A stretch of DNA of 21,489 bases from DATLBA01 sp035527275. Its GTDB lineage: Bacteria > Planctomycetota > Phycisphaerae > FEN-1346. A program made the translations under genes and the position numbers. Below are positions 8,206-15,114 of this stretch, piece by piece; the first letter of the stretch is position 1, and every line of letters starts with the position of its first letter. The stretch spans positions 1 through 21,489 of the forward strand of contig DATLBA010000048.1 in NCBI GenBank assembly GCA_035527275.1. Reading direction: 5' to 3'. The notes below the pieces were generated by a model, which was given only the letters and a program-made list of their open reading frames with translations, did not search any database and was not told the DNA's origin.

Positions 8206-8709
8206 CTACCAATCCTCTTCCATCGCCTCAACAATCCGCTCGGCCAGCCGGCGTAGGCCCTCGGTGGTCGCCGAGTCCAGGGTTTCGCCGACCGCCACTG
8301 TGTATGTCGCCGACGCCCGGATGGCGTCGCGCCGGGCCAGAACCTCGCCGGTCCGCAAATCCTTCCACTCGAACCAGCACGAGACGGTCACCTGGACGTC
8401 CGTGGGGGCGTCCGAATCGATATCTTCCACCAGGACCGGCGCCGCCAGGTCGGTAATCTCACCACGAAGTTCCGTGTCCGCGCGCGCGCGGTCGTGCACC
8501 ACCTTGTAAGGCGTCCTCATCTCGAGCATCTTCACGAGTTCCCGGGACAACTCGAACTCCAATTCGCGGCGAAACTCCCTGGAGGCGAAGATGGGAACCG
8601 CCACCGTTCGCACATCCGTCCGGTGGAGCGACTTCGTGCTGTAGCCGCATCCCCCCGCCGTCCAGGCCGCCAACGCGAAACACGCCAGCCAGGCTCTCGC
8701 AGTGTTCAC
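8206..8709 (-). CDS. lptE: LptE-like LPS-assembly lipoprotein
   Basis: A 167-residue putative outer-membrane lipoprotein of the LptE type, the plug and partner of LptD in lipopolysaccharide export. The N-terminus is a lipoprotein signal with Cys21 in WTAGGCGYS; the GCGY start of the mature chain is typical of LptE-like proteins. Family-like blocks follow: VRTVAVPIFASREFRRELEF (helix-strand), a central region of beta-strands with ELRGEITDL, and a C-terminal amphipathic helix LRRLAERIVEAME. The GTG at 8709 overlaps the preceding gene's stop (GTGA) and has AAGGAG (8718-8723) eight bases upstream; the longer frame to 8769 adds 20 charged residues in front of the signal and is rejected. LptE is weakly conserved in sequence, so the assignment rests on lipobox, motif, length and neighbours. 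No lptD is in the window. Confidence 0.8.
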   Translation of the reverse strand: MNTARAWLACFALAAWTAGGCGYSTKSLHRTDVRTVAVPIFASREFRRELEFELSRELVKMLEMRTPYKVVHDRARADTELRGEITDLAAPVLVEDIDSDAPTDVQVTVSCWFEWKDLRTGEVLARRDAIRASATYTVAVGETLDSATTEGLRRLAERIVEAMEEDW

Positions 8710-9890
8710 GGGTTCGGCTCCTTTTTCAGGCTCATCTGTTCCAAGAGGTTTGCGGCGTTTTTGCTCCACGGCGAATCGGCAAACCGCTGCTGAACCCGTT
8801 CGGCGTAGTAGGCGGCCGCCAAAGGTCGACCGGCGCGGTGGTAATACGCTGCGATTTCATACAGCGATTCGGCCTGCCTTTCCTGCAACTGCCCCAGCAG
8901 TTCCGCGACACCCTCCCCCGGCGCCTTTTCCGGATACTTATGTTGGAACTGCCGCAGGCGATCGTACGCCAACGCCAGGCTCGTTGTATCATACCGCACA
9001 CCGTGGCATTTTTCGATAGTAGATTTCGCCCGTCTCAACTCGGCATGGACGATCCGGCGCCCGTTGGGATGTTCCCGGCAATACCGATCATAATAGTCCT
9101 CGGCTTCCTGCCAGGCCTGTTTGTCCCAATAGTAGTCGGCAATGCGGATCAAACAAGCCTCGGCCAAGTCGCCCGTTGGCTGATGCTCATAGACGCGGCG
9201 GAGGATCTCGAGGGCCTCGGTTTCGCCCGACAGCATCGGAACCCCCAACACCCGCCGCCTCGCCGGCCCGAGGTATCGTTCCGCAATCTCGATTTCCCGC
9301 TCGAGCGCCTCGCGGTAGTGCGGGCTGCCGGCGTATTCGGCAATCAACTCCTCGTATTGCTCGAACGCCTTGTAATGCTCCTTCCGGGCGAAGAACAACT
9401 CGCCGCGCAGCCACATCGCCTCGGCTCGGTAAGCCGACCCGGGATACCTTTTAATCAGACTCTTGAATGACCGCTCGGCCTTGCGGTGACGACCGGACAA
9501 ATAGGCTTCCTTCCCCTCCCCGAACAGGGTGCGGTCGGCGTTCGAGTCCTCCTGTCGCCACCACCGCTTCCACCAGGGACGTTTGGGGGAGGCCTTTGCG
9601 GCCGGGCCCGGGACCTCGGGAGCAGGTTGCTCACGCTCGGCCGTTCGAGTCCCGTGCGGCAGCACGGGGAGATCCTCCCCGCCGTCTGGCGTTTGGCGCG
9701 GCCCAGACCCCGGCGTCGGCTCAATGGGCGGGGGGGCGCTTTCCGGCCTCTCGGGCGCGGCGGAGGGCTGCGGCTCGGTTTCCTCAACCCATTGCCACCG
9801 CCCGTCTCGCCACACCCATACCGCCCAGGCGGGAGCCGCCGTCAGCCCCAGGATAACAAACACCGCCAGCCACACAGCGAGGCTTCGCAC
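8706..9890 (-). CDS. BamD-like TPR protein (outer-membrane assembly family)
   Basis: A 394-residue exported protein. Residues 1-23 form a Sec signal peptide ending AWA. A Trp-rich stretch (VWVWRDGRWQWVEE, 24-37) follows, then a Pro/Glu-rich linker (about 38-102), a basic Trp cluster KRPWWKRWWRQ (103-113), and from about residue 120 tetratricopeptide-type helical repeats typical of BamD/YfiO (FKSLIKRYPGSAYRAEAMW, YEELIAEYAGSPHYREAL, YAERVQQRFADSPWSKNA). BamD helps insert beta-barrel proteins in the outer membrane. Unlike classical BamD there is no lipobox cysteine, so it would be periplasmic or held by another means; YbgF/CpoB-like or general TPR scaffold roles are alternatives. Start: the GTG at 9890 has AAGGAG (9898-9903) seven bases upstream. 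Its stop overlaps the lptE start, linking two envelope-assembly functions. Confidence 0.8.
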   Translation of the reverse strand: MRSLAVWLAVFVILGLTAAPAWAVWVWRDGRWQWVEETEPQPSAAPERPESAPPPIEPTPGSGPRQTPDGGEDLPVLPHGTRTAEREQPAPEVPGPAAKASPKRPWWKRWWRQEDSNADRTLFGEGKEAYLSGRHRKAERSFKSLIKRYPGSAYRAEAMWLRGELFFARKEHYKAFEQYEELIAEYAGSPHYREALEREIEIAERYLGPARRRVLGVPMLSGETEALEILRRVYEHQPTGDLAEACLIRIADYYWDKQAWQEAEDYYDRYCREHPNGRRIVHAELRRAKSTIEKCHGVRYDTTSLALAYDRLRQFQHKYPEKAPGEGVAELLGQLQERQAESLYEIAAYYHRAGRPLAAAYYAERVQQRFADSPWSKNAANLLEQMSLKKEPNP

Positions 9891-9957
9891 AGCGATTCTC
9901 CTTCACGCCCAGCCGGCAGGGGTGCTGGACAATTCCGCTCCGTCGGGCATCCCCTTG

Positions 9958-10704
9958 TTAAACGTATTTGACGGCCAAAAGTTCCCTTCCAGCCAACTCC
10001 AGGAGGCGGTCGGACAAAACGGCCCGGATCTGGCCGGCGGTGGCGTCGCTGAGGCGGACGCGCTTGATTTCGTCCCAATCGGCTGTGGCCAGAAAGGCGA
10101 CCGCCTCCGCCGCCCGCGCGCTCAGCCGACGGGTTCCCCGTTGCGGCCGGCATCGGCCGCACACCGCCCCGCCCTGGACGGCGCTGAAATTCACCGGCGA
10201 ACCGGCCTCCAGCGGTCGGCCACACGCCGCGCACCGCCCCATCCGGGGCCCGTAACCGAGCAGCGCCAAGAGCCGCCACGCGAAAGCGAACGAGACGGCC
10301 CGGCACGCTTCCGGCTCGACTCCCGCCAGCAGCCGCAGCGCCGCGACCGACAAGTCGAAAACCGCCGGCTGCCGCTCTACCTCCGGAACCAGGGCCAGAA
10401 TCAGTTCCGTCACCAGCGAGGCGCCGAAGAACGCCCGAAGCTGGCGCCGCAGCCCATCGAATCGCTCGGTCTCGTACAGTTCCATCAGGACCGCCAGGCG
10501 ATTCGGGTCGCGGAGGCTGAAGACGGCCTCGCCGAACGTCCACCGGTCCACCGGTCCGCCGAACGGATTCCGTCCGCGTTTGGACCCCTTGGCCAAGCAG
10601 CGCACGCGGCCGACGTCGCGTGCAAGCAGTTGAACCACCTGGCTGGTCTCACTCCAATCCCGGCAGCGCAGCGTCAAGACCGGTGACTTATGGACCGTCG
10701 CCAA
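9958..10704 (-). CDS. recO: DNA repair protein RecO
   Basis: Recombination mediator that works with RecR and RecF to load RecA on SSB-coated single-stranded DNA and anneals complementary strands. The 248 residues show an N-terminal OB-fold (about 1-80, with PVLTLRCRDWSETSQVV as the conserved opening), a helical domain, and a four-cysteine zinc site at Cys158, Cys161, Cys182 and Cys185. Length is typical. The start appears to be a TTG at 10704, with GAGGAGG immediately upstream (GAGG 5 bases away); no ATG or GTG exists in frame nearby and a later start would remove the conserved OB-fold strand. It lies between the CorC-like gene (43-base gap holding a hairpin) and the BamD-like gene (67-base gap), both on the same strand. 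Confidence 0.92.
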   Translation of the reverse strand: MATVHKSPVLTLRCRDWSETSQVVQLLARDVGRVRCLAKGSKRGRNPFGGPVDRWTFGEAVFSLRDPNRLAVLMELYETERFDGLRRQLRAFFGASLVTELILALVPEVERQPAVFDLSVAALRLLAGVEPEACRAVSFAFAWRLLALLGYGPRMGRCAACGRPLEAGSPVNFSAVQGGAVCGRCRPQRGTRRLSARAAEAVAFLATADWDEIKRVRLSDATAGQIRAVLSDRLLELAGRELLAVKYV

Positions 10705-10720
10705 TGCCTCCTCGCGGGCC

Positions 10721-10740
10721 GCGTAGCCTGTTTGCTACGC
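10721..10740 (-). other. Perfect hairpin between the CorC-like gene and recO
   Basis: Inverted repeat GCGTAGC (10721-10727), 6-base loop, GCTACGC (10734-10740): a perfect 7-bp stem between the corC-like stop (10748) and the recO ribosome-binding site. No T-run follows on the - strand; instead the sequence goes into GGCCCGCGAGGAGG. It could modulate read-through, mRNA processing or recO translation. Confidence 0.55.
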
Positions 10741-10747
10741 ATAAAGT

Positions 10748-12031
10748 TTACGACTCTTGAACCTGCGTCGCGTCCGGCGTCAACTCCAGCCGCAATCGGG
10801 TGATTCGCATCGCCTCGGCCTCCAGGACGGTGATGTGGAGCCCGTCGCGCTCGAGGACCTCGCCCGCCTTCGGGATGCGACCGAGGCGACTCAGCACGAA
10901 GCCCCCGATGGTTTCATAATCTTCATCTTCGGGCAGATGGAGCGACAAGTCGTCGTTCAGCTCGTCGATGTGGACGCGGGCTTCGACCTCGAACATCCGG
11001 TCGGCGATGCGGCGGATGGGCTGGGGCGGCACCTGCTCGTACTCGTCCACAATTTCCCCGAAGATTTCCTCGACAATGTCTTCGACGGTCACCAGGCCGG
11101 CTGTCCCGCCATACTCGTCCAGGACAATCGCCATGTGGACCTTGGCGCGCCGAAACCCGCTCAAGAGTTCGTCCAGGCGTTTCGTCTCGGGTACGAACAG
11201 CGGCGGCCGCATCAGATCTCGAACGTGCTGCGGCTCGTCCCGGCCGCCCCCCGTCCCCTGCAACAACAGGTCCTTCGCATACAGGACGCCGACGATCGAG
11301 TCGATGCCGTTCTCGGTGACGGGGAGGCGGCTGTGGCCGGACTCGGCGATCCGTTGCCTGGCCTCGTCGGCCAGGGCGTCGGCCGCGATGCTCACGATAT
11401 CCGTCCGAGGGGTCATGATTTCCGTCACGTCCGCCTTCTTGAATTCGATGACCCCTTCGATCATTTCCCTTTGATCCTCTTCGATGGTGCCCTCGCGTTC
11501 CCCTTCGCTGACGACGCTGCGGATCTCTTCCTCGATGTCCGGCCGGGCCTGAACATCCGGCGTCACGCCCGCCAGCCGACGGACCAAACCGTCAAGCGTC
11601 CCAAGCAGCCGCTGAACAGGCAAGAACACGGCCCGAAAGAAAAGAAGCACGGGCAGGATGACAGCCAGGACGCTTTCAGCGGCGTATCGGGCCCACGCCA
11701 TGGGGATGATGCCCGCCACCGTTACGCCCACGACGGCCGCCAAGCCGCCACCGATGAGCCACCCCGCCGCTCCGCCGCCGAACTGGCCCACGGCCCACGC
11801 CTCGGCCAAGGCCGCCCAGGCGACCAGGCAAAGGATGTGGAGCAGCACTGTTGTCCGAAGGAGTTCGTCGTAGTGTTCGAGAAGACGGCCTAAACGGCGG
11901 AGTCGGCCGCGGCGAGCCAGCACGTGTTCCAGTCGGGAACGCGAAAAGCACCGAAGGGCGCCGCCCGCCAGCGCAAAAAACATGGCGAGGCCGACGGCGC
12001 CGACGCCCAACCAGAGCCACACATGGGACAA
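10748..12031 (-). CDS. CorC/HlyC (CNNM-type) transporter-associated protein with CBS pair
   Basis: A membrane protein of the DUF21-CBS-CorC_HlyC family, linked in other bacteria to magnesium (or cobalt) efflux and homeostasis. The 427 residues comprise an N-terminal membrane domain with about four hydrophobic segments (about 5-26, 61-80, 88-112, 117-136), a linker with EEEIRSVVSEGEREGTIEEDQREMIEGV (167-194), CBS1 (about 205-260, IMTPRTDIVSI), CBS2 (about 272-330, MAIVLDEYGGTAGLVTVEDIVEEIFGEI), and a C-terminal CorC_HlyC domain (about 340-418, YETIGGFVLSRLGRIPKAGE). The start is taken at a TTG (12031) nine bases after AGGAGG (12041-12046), which overlaps the ybeY stop; a longer frame to 12106 would intrude on ybeY. 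This position in the phoH-ybeY-recO block is held by dgkA-cdd-era in Firmicutes. Substrate is not determinable. Confidence 0.92.
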   Translation of the reverse strand: MSHVWLWLGVGAVGLAMFFALAGGALRCFSRSRLEHVLARRGRLRRLGRLLEHYDELLRTTVLLHILCLVAWAALAEAWAVGQFGGGAAGWLIGGGLAAVVGVTVAGIIPMAWARYAAESVLAVILPVLLFFRAVFLPVQRLLGTLDGLVRRLAGVTPDVQARPDIEEEIRSVVSEGEREGTIEEDQREMIEGVIEFKKADVTEIMTPRTDIVSIAADALADEARQRIAESGHSRLPVTENGIDSIVGVLYAKDLLLQGTGGGRDEPQHVRDLMRPPLFVPETKRLDELLSGFRRAKVHMAIVLDEYGGTAGLVTVEDIVEEIFGEIVDEYEQVPPQPIRRIADRMFEVEARVHIDELNDDLSLHLPEDEDYETIGGFVLSRLGRIPKAGEVLERDGLHITVLEAEAMRITRLRLELTPDATQVQES

Positions 12032-12040
12032 GAACGGGTT

Positions 12041-12047
12041 CCTCCTA
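12041..12047 (-). promoter_or_regulatory. Stop codon/Shine-Dalgarno overlap TAGGAGG at the ybeY/corC junction
   Basis: On the - strand the ybeY TAG (12045-12047) runs directly into AGGAGG (12041-12046), nine bases before the TTG at 12031. It decides the CorC-like start and implies reinitiation by the ribosome terminating on ybeY. Confidence 0.65.
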
Positions 12048-12524
12048 CTGAACGGTCGGCCGACTGGCGTACACGTTGGCGAAGCCGAACTGTCCCAGGA
12101 GTTCATCTTCCCGCTTGTGCATCCGCTTCGCCTCTTCCGGCGTCCGGTCGTCGTAACCGATCAGATGGAGTAGGCCGTGTACGAGGTAGAGCAACAGTTC
12201 CGCCCGCGGGTCGATGTTCCTGGCCTTGGCCTGTTGGAAGGCCAGTTCGGCCGACGCGATGATTTCGCCGTTGATTCCGCCGTTGGTGCTTCCTCCCTCA
12301 GGCCAATCTACATCTTCGAGCGGGAAACAGACGACGTCGGTGTACGTATCCCGGCCGAGGTATTCGCGGTTCAAATCGCGGATGTGGCGGTCGTCGGTCA
12401 AGACAACGCTGAGGCTTTTGGCCGTCCGCCCTTCCTCCTTCATCACCTGCCGAAAGACTTGCAGGACCAGTTTCCTCTCCAGATGAATGTGATCCTGTAG
12501 GTCGGTGATCTCGATTTTAGCCAT
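12045..12524 (-). CDS. ybeY: Endoribonuclease YbeY (rRNA maturation factor)
   Basis: Zinc-dependent single-strand endoribonuclease involved in 16S rRNA 3' maturation and ribosome quality control. The 159-residue length is typical. Conserved blocks: LSVVLTDDRHIRDLNREYLGRD (38-59), TDVVCFPLE (62-70), GEIIASAE (86-93) and the metal motif HGLLHLIGYDD (116-126). His116 and His120 are the first two ligands; at the third ligand position, His in the canonical HGxLHLxGYDH motif, there is Asp126. Asp can bind zinc, and I believe GYDD occurs in some lineages, so activity is not excluded. The ATG at 12524 has a weak AAGG site upstream. It lies between pgpH (65-base gap) and the CorC-like gene, matching the phoH-pgpH-ybeY order of Firmicutes. 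Confidence 0.95.
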   Translation of the reverse strand: MAKIEITDLQDHIHLERKLVLQVFRQVMKEEGRTAKSLSVVLTDDRHIRDLNREYLGRDTYTDVVCFPLEDVDWPEGGSTNGGINGEIIASAELAFQQAKARNIDPRAELLLYLVHGLLHLIGYDDRTPEEAKRMHKREDELLGQFGFANVYASRPTVQ

Positions 12525-12589
12525 TTTGCCTTGCTACCCCGTGCCTTCGGCGCCAATCAAGACCTCGCGCGGGTCCCATCCGATTCCGT

Positions 12590-15103
12590 TCACCCTCCGT
12601 CGGCGGCATCGTGCCCGCCCGGCTTTCCCGGAGCCGGCCTGGTCTCGTCCGTGCCCGATCGTTCAGGCTCTTCGGCCTCCCCGTTTTTCGCCTCGGGGCA
12701 TTCCCCGGCGGCCTCATCCTCCGGACGGTCCGATGGATAGCGCACGCGACCATGATAAACGGAAAGGAGCGTCTTCGTCAAGGCCTCCTCGATCCTTTGC
12801 AGGTCACTCAACGTCAGCCCGCTCTCGTCCAGTTGGCCGTCCAGCAGCCGCTTCATCACCATTTCGTGGACCGTGGCCTTGAGGCGCGAGGCGTTGGGTT
12901 CCTTCAGGCTTCGGGTGGCCCCCTCGACGGCGTCGGCCAGCATGACGACCGCGGTTTCCGGCGACCGCGGTTTCGGGCCGGGATAGCGGAAGTCATCTTC
13001 CGACGGCGCTTCGCCGCCGCCTGCCGTCTGCGTCCGTTCCGCCTCCCGGAAAAAGTATTCCACCAGCGCCGTGCCGTGATGTTCGGCGATGAAGTTCTTG
13101 ATGAGAGGCGGGAGGCCCAGCCGGTCGGCCATCTCCAGGCCGTCCTTGACGTGACTCGTGATGACCAGGCGGCTCATGGCGGGCTTCAGCCCCGAGTGCG
13201 TCTGTCCCTCTTCCTGCCAGTTCTCGACAAAGTAGCGGGGCTTGTTGACCTTGCCGATGTCGTGGAAGTAGGCGCCGACGCGCGCCAGCAGGCCGCCTGC
13301 GCCGATGGCTTTGGCGGCGGCTTCGGCCAGCGTCCCGATTAACAGGCTGTGCTGATACGTGCCGGGCGCCTCGATGGCGAGGCGCTTCAGGGCCGGCTGG
13401 TTGACGTCGCACAGTTCCAGCAGGCTGATGTTCGTGACAATCCCGAACGCCCGTTCAATAAAAGGCAACAGACCGAGCATCAGGAAGCCCGCCGCCAGCC
13501 CGCCGCCGAAATACATGAAGGAGGTCGGCCAGAATGCCGCCAGGCTATACTGGTGACGCCAAAGCGCCAGGCCGCCAGTGACCAGAAAAAATGTCAGGCC
13601 CGACACGGCGCCGACGTTGATGAGTTTCGACCGATTGTTAATCTCACCCAGGGCGAGCACGGCCGCCCCTGTTCCCGCCAGGGATATCAGCACCCAGTCA
13701 AGATCGCTTCGAATGGCAATGGCCACAAGGAGCACCGTCGCGCCTGTGAGCGCCAGCGCGAACCGCTGGCTGTAAGCGATGGTAACGATCATGGCGGCGG
13801 TGGTCAGGAAAAACGCGCAGAACGCCAGCGGCCAGTTCGCCTGGGCCACGGCTTTCGAGGCCCCGAGCACCACGAGGCAGAGGATACCGAGGATCAGACT
13901 CCGTGGCGCCGACCGGGCCACGCGGGGCTGGAACCGCCAGGCGTAACCGGCCTGGAGGAGAATCACCAGACCGACAACACCTGCCGCGCCCATCCAGGCC
14001 AGCGCCTTCCTCCACCACCCCAACTCGGCCTGATACACCTCGGCCTCCTGCTTCAGCAGCCGCAGATGCTCGTCGGTAATCTCCGTGCCGGCTTTGAGGA
14101 GGGTGGCATTTTCCCGCCAAGGAATCCGGATAGGCAGGACCTGTCCCCTGGCATCCTGGCGGCGTCCCTCGGTCGGCGCCTCCTGATAAACCAACGTGGG
14201 GCCGATGATGGAGGCCATCGTTCCGGCCAGATGCCGCCCCGACCCGCGGCCGAACACCTGGTCCAGGGGCCGCTCAACCAGCGGTGCGATCCGGTCCCGG
14301 ATCAGGCCGGTCTGGACCTGGGTCAGGACGCTTTGCAGACGGAGTTCCTTCCCCCCCTCCGGCAGGGAAACCAGGATCGTCACCTCATGGTCCTGGAGGG
14401 GCTTCAATTCGTCCGGCAAGAGTCCGACCGGCAGTTTCGCATACGCGTCCCGCGTCTTCTTGCCGCGCTCGTTTTCCCGCTGGCGGTCGGGCTCGCCGAG
14501 GATAGCCAGATTATCCGGTTTTGCCAGGGCCTCCATCGCCTGCTGCACGGCTTCCTGAACCGCCGGCAGGTTCTCCCCGTCCGGGCCGAGCGATTCGGTC
14601 AGGGCCTCGAACATCTTGGCATCGATCTTCCAGACCGACTGCCGCGCTTCGTCCAGATCCTCGACCGACGCCGCCTCGCGCACCGCATCCACCAGCGCCA
14701 GCAGGTTTTCCCTCAGGGCGGTGATTGGCTGCTCGGTCGGACGGTACACTCCGGGCACGCGGTCGGCGGCCAGTTCTTGCGCCACGCCGGTCGCCTTCTC
14801 GTCCACGTATTCGAAATCGACGCGCGCGGTGATGGGATGGGTAATCGTCTCGCCGCGGCGGACGGGCAAGGGCTGGCGCGGTAACTGAACAATCAGCATC
14901 GCCGCAACGAAAAAGCCAACCAGGATGGCAAGTTGTTTGAGCGTCTGGGGGGACTTCAGGCGATCGAACCAGGTCGGGCCGTTTTTTTCGGCGCGCCTCC
15001 TCTTATTTCTGTTCATGGAATACCTTTGAGAGGCGTTTGAAACCGCCTTGGCGGCGCCTTCTGGGCGTTTCGGTCGGCTGCGTTTGCGGCTCCAGAGGGC
15101 CAT
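12590..15103 (-). CDS. pgpH: PgpH-type 7TM-HD cyclic-di-AMP phosphodiesterase
   Basis: Membrane HD-domain phosphodiesterase; Listeria PgpH hydrolyses c-di-AMP to pApA. The 837 residues comprise a basic N-terminus (1-50), one transmembrane helix (about 56-73), a large extracytoplasmic 7TMR-HDED domain (about 82-365), a seven-helix membrane region (about 366-555) and a C-terminal HD domain. Metal and catalytic residues line up with PgpH in spacing: His585 (GTYQHSLLIG), His614-Asp615 (YFHDIGK), His651 (TSHVKDG), His675-His676 (AEHHGT) and Asp724 (MLADAVE). A low-complexity acidic, Pro/Gly-rich tail ends the protein. The ATG at 15103 has AGGAGG (15108-15113) overlapping the phoH stop, four bases upstream; an internal ATG at 15016 lacks a site. 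Together with dacA and ybbR it completes c-di-AMP turnover in one gene run. Confidence 0.95.
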   Translation of the reverse strand: MALWSRKRSRPKRPEGAAKAVSNASQRYSMNRNKRRRAEKNGPTWFDRLKSPQTLKQLAILVGFFVAAMLIVQLPRQPLPVRRGETITHPITARVDFEYVDEKATGVAQELAADRVPGVYRPTEQPITALRENLLALVDAVREAASVEDLDEARQSVWKIDAKMFEALTESLGPDGENLPAVQEAVQQAMEALAKPDNLAILGEPDRQRENERGKKTRDAYAKLPVGLLPDELKPLQDHEVTILVSLPEGGKELRLQSVLTQVQTGLIRDRIAPLVERPLDQVFGRGSGRHLAGTMASIIGPTLVYQEAPTEGRRQDARGQVLPIRIPWRENATLLKAGTEITDEHLRLLKQEAEVYQAELGWWRKALAWMGAAGVVGLVILLQAGYAWRFQPRVARSAPRSLILGILCLVVLGASKAVAQANWPLAFCAFFLTTAAMIVTIAYSQRFALALTGATVLLVAIAIRSDLDWVLISLAGTGAAVLALGEINNRSKLINVGAVSGLTFFLVTGGLALWRHQYSLAAFWPTSFMYFGGGLAAGFLMLGLLPFIERAFGIVTNISLLELCDVNQPALKRLAIEAPGTYQHSLLIGTLAEAAAKAIGAGGLLARVGAYFHDIGKVNKPRYFVENWQEEGQTHSGLKPAMSRLVITSHVKDGLEMADRLGLPPLIKNFIAEHHGTALVEYFFREAERTQTAGGGEAPSEDDFRYPGPKPRSPETAVVMLADAVEGATRSLKEPNASRLKATVHEMVMKRLLDGQLDESGLTLSDLQRIEEALTKTLLSVYHGRVRYPSDRPEDEAAGECPEAKNGEAEEPERSGTDETRPAPGKPGGHDAADGG

Positions 15104-15107
15104 CGCG

Positions 15108-15114
15108 CCTCCTA
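15108..15114 (-). promoter_or_regulatory. Stop codon/Shine-Dalgarno overlap TAGGAGG at the phoH/pgpH junction
   Basis: The phoH TAG (15112-15114) is fused with AGGAGG (15108-15113), four bases before the pgpH ATG. It supports the longer, 837-residue pgpH start and tight coupling to phoH. Confidence 0.65.

Noticed and set aside
9903..9950. 15-codon ORF between recO and the BamD-like gene, ending inside its Shine-Dalgarno
   Set aside because: AAGGGG touches the ATG directly (no spacing) and there is no codon or motif support; probably chance.
13349..14884. 511-codon open frame on the + strand antisense to pgpH
   Set aside because: Shadow of the pgpH frame; Arg/Gln/Pro-rich, no ribosome-binding site or recognisable motif.
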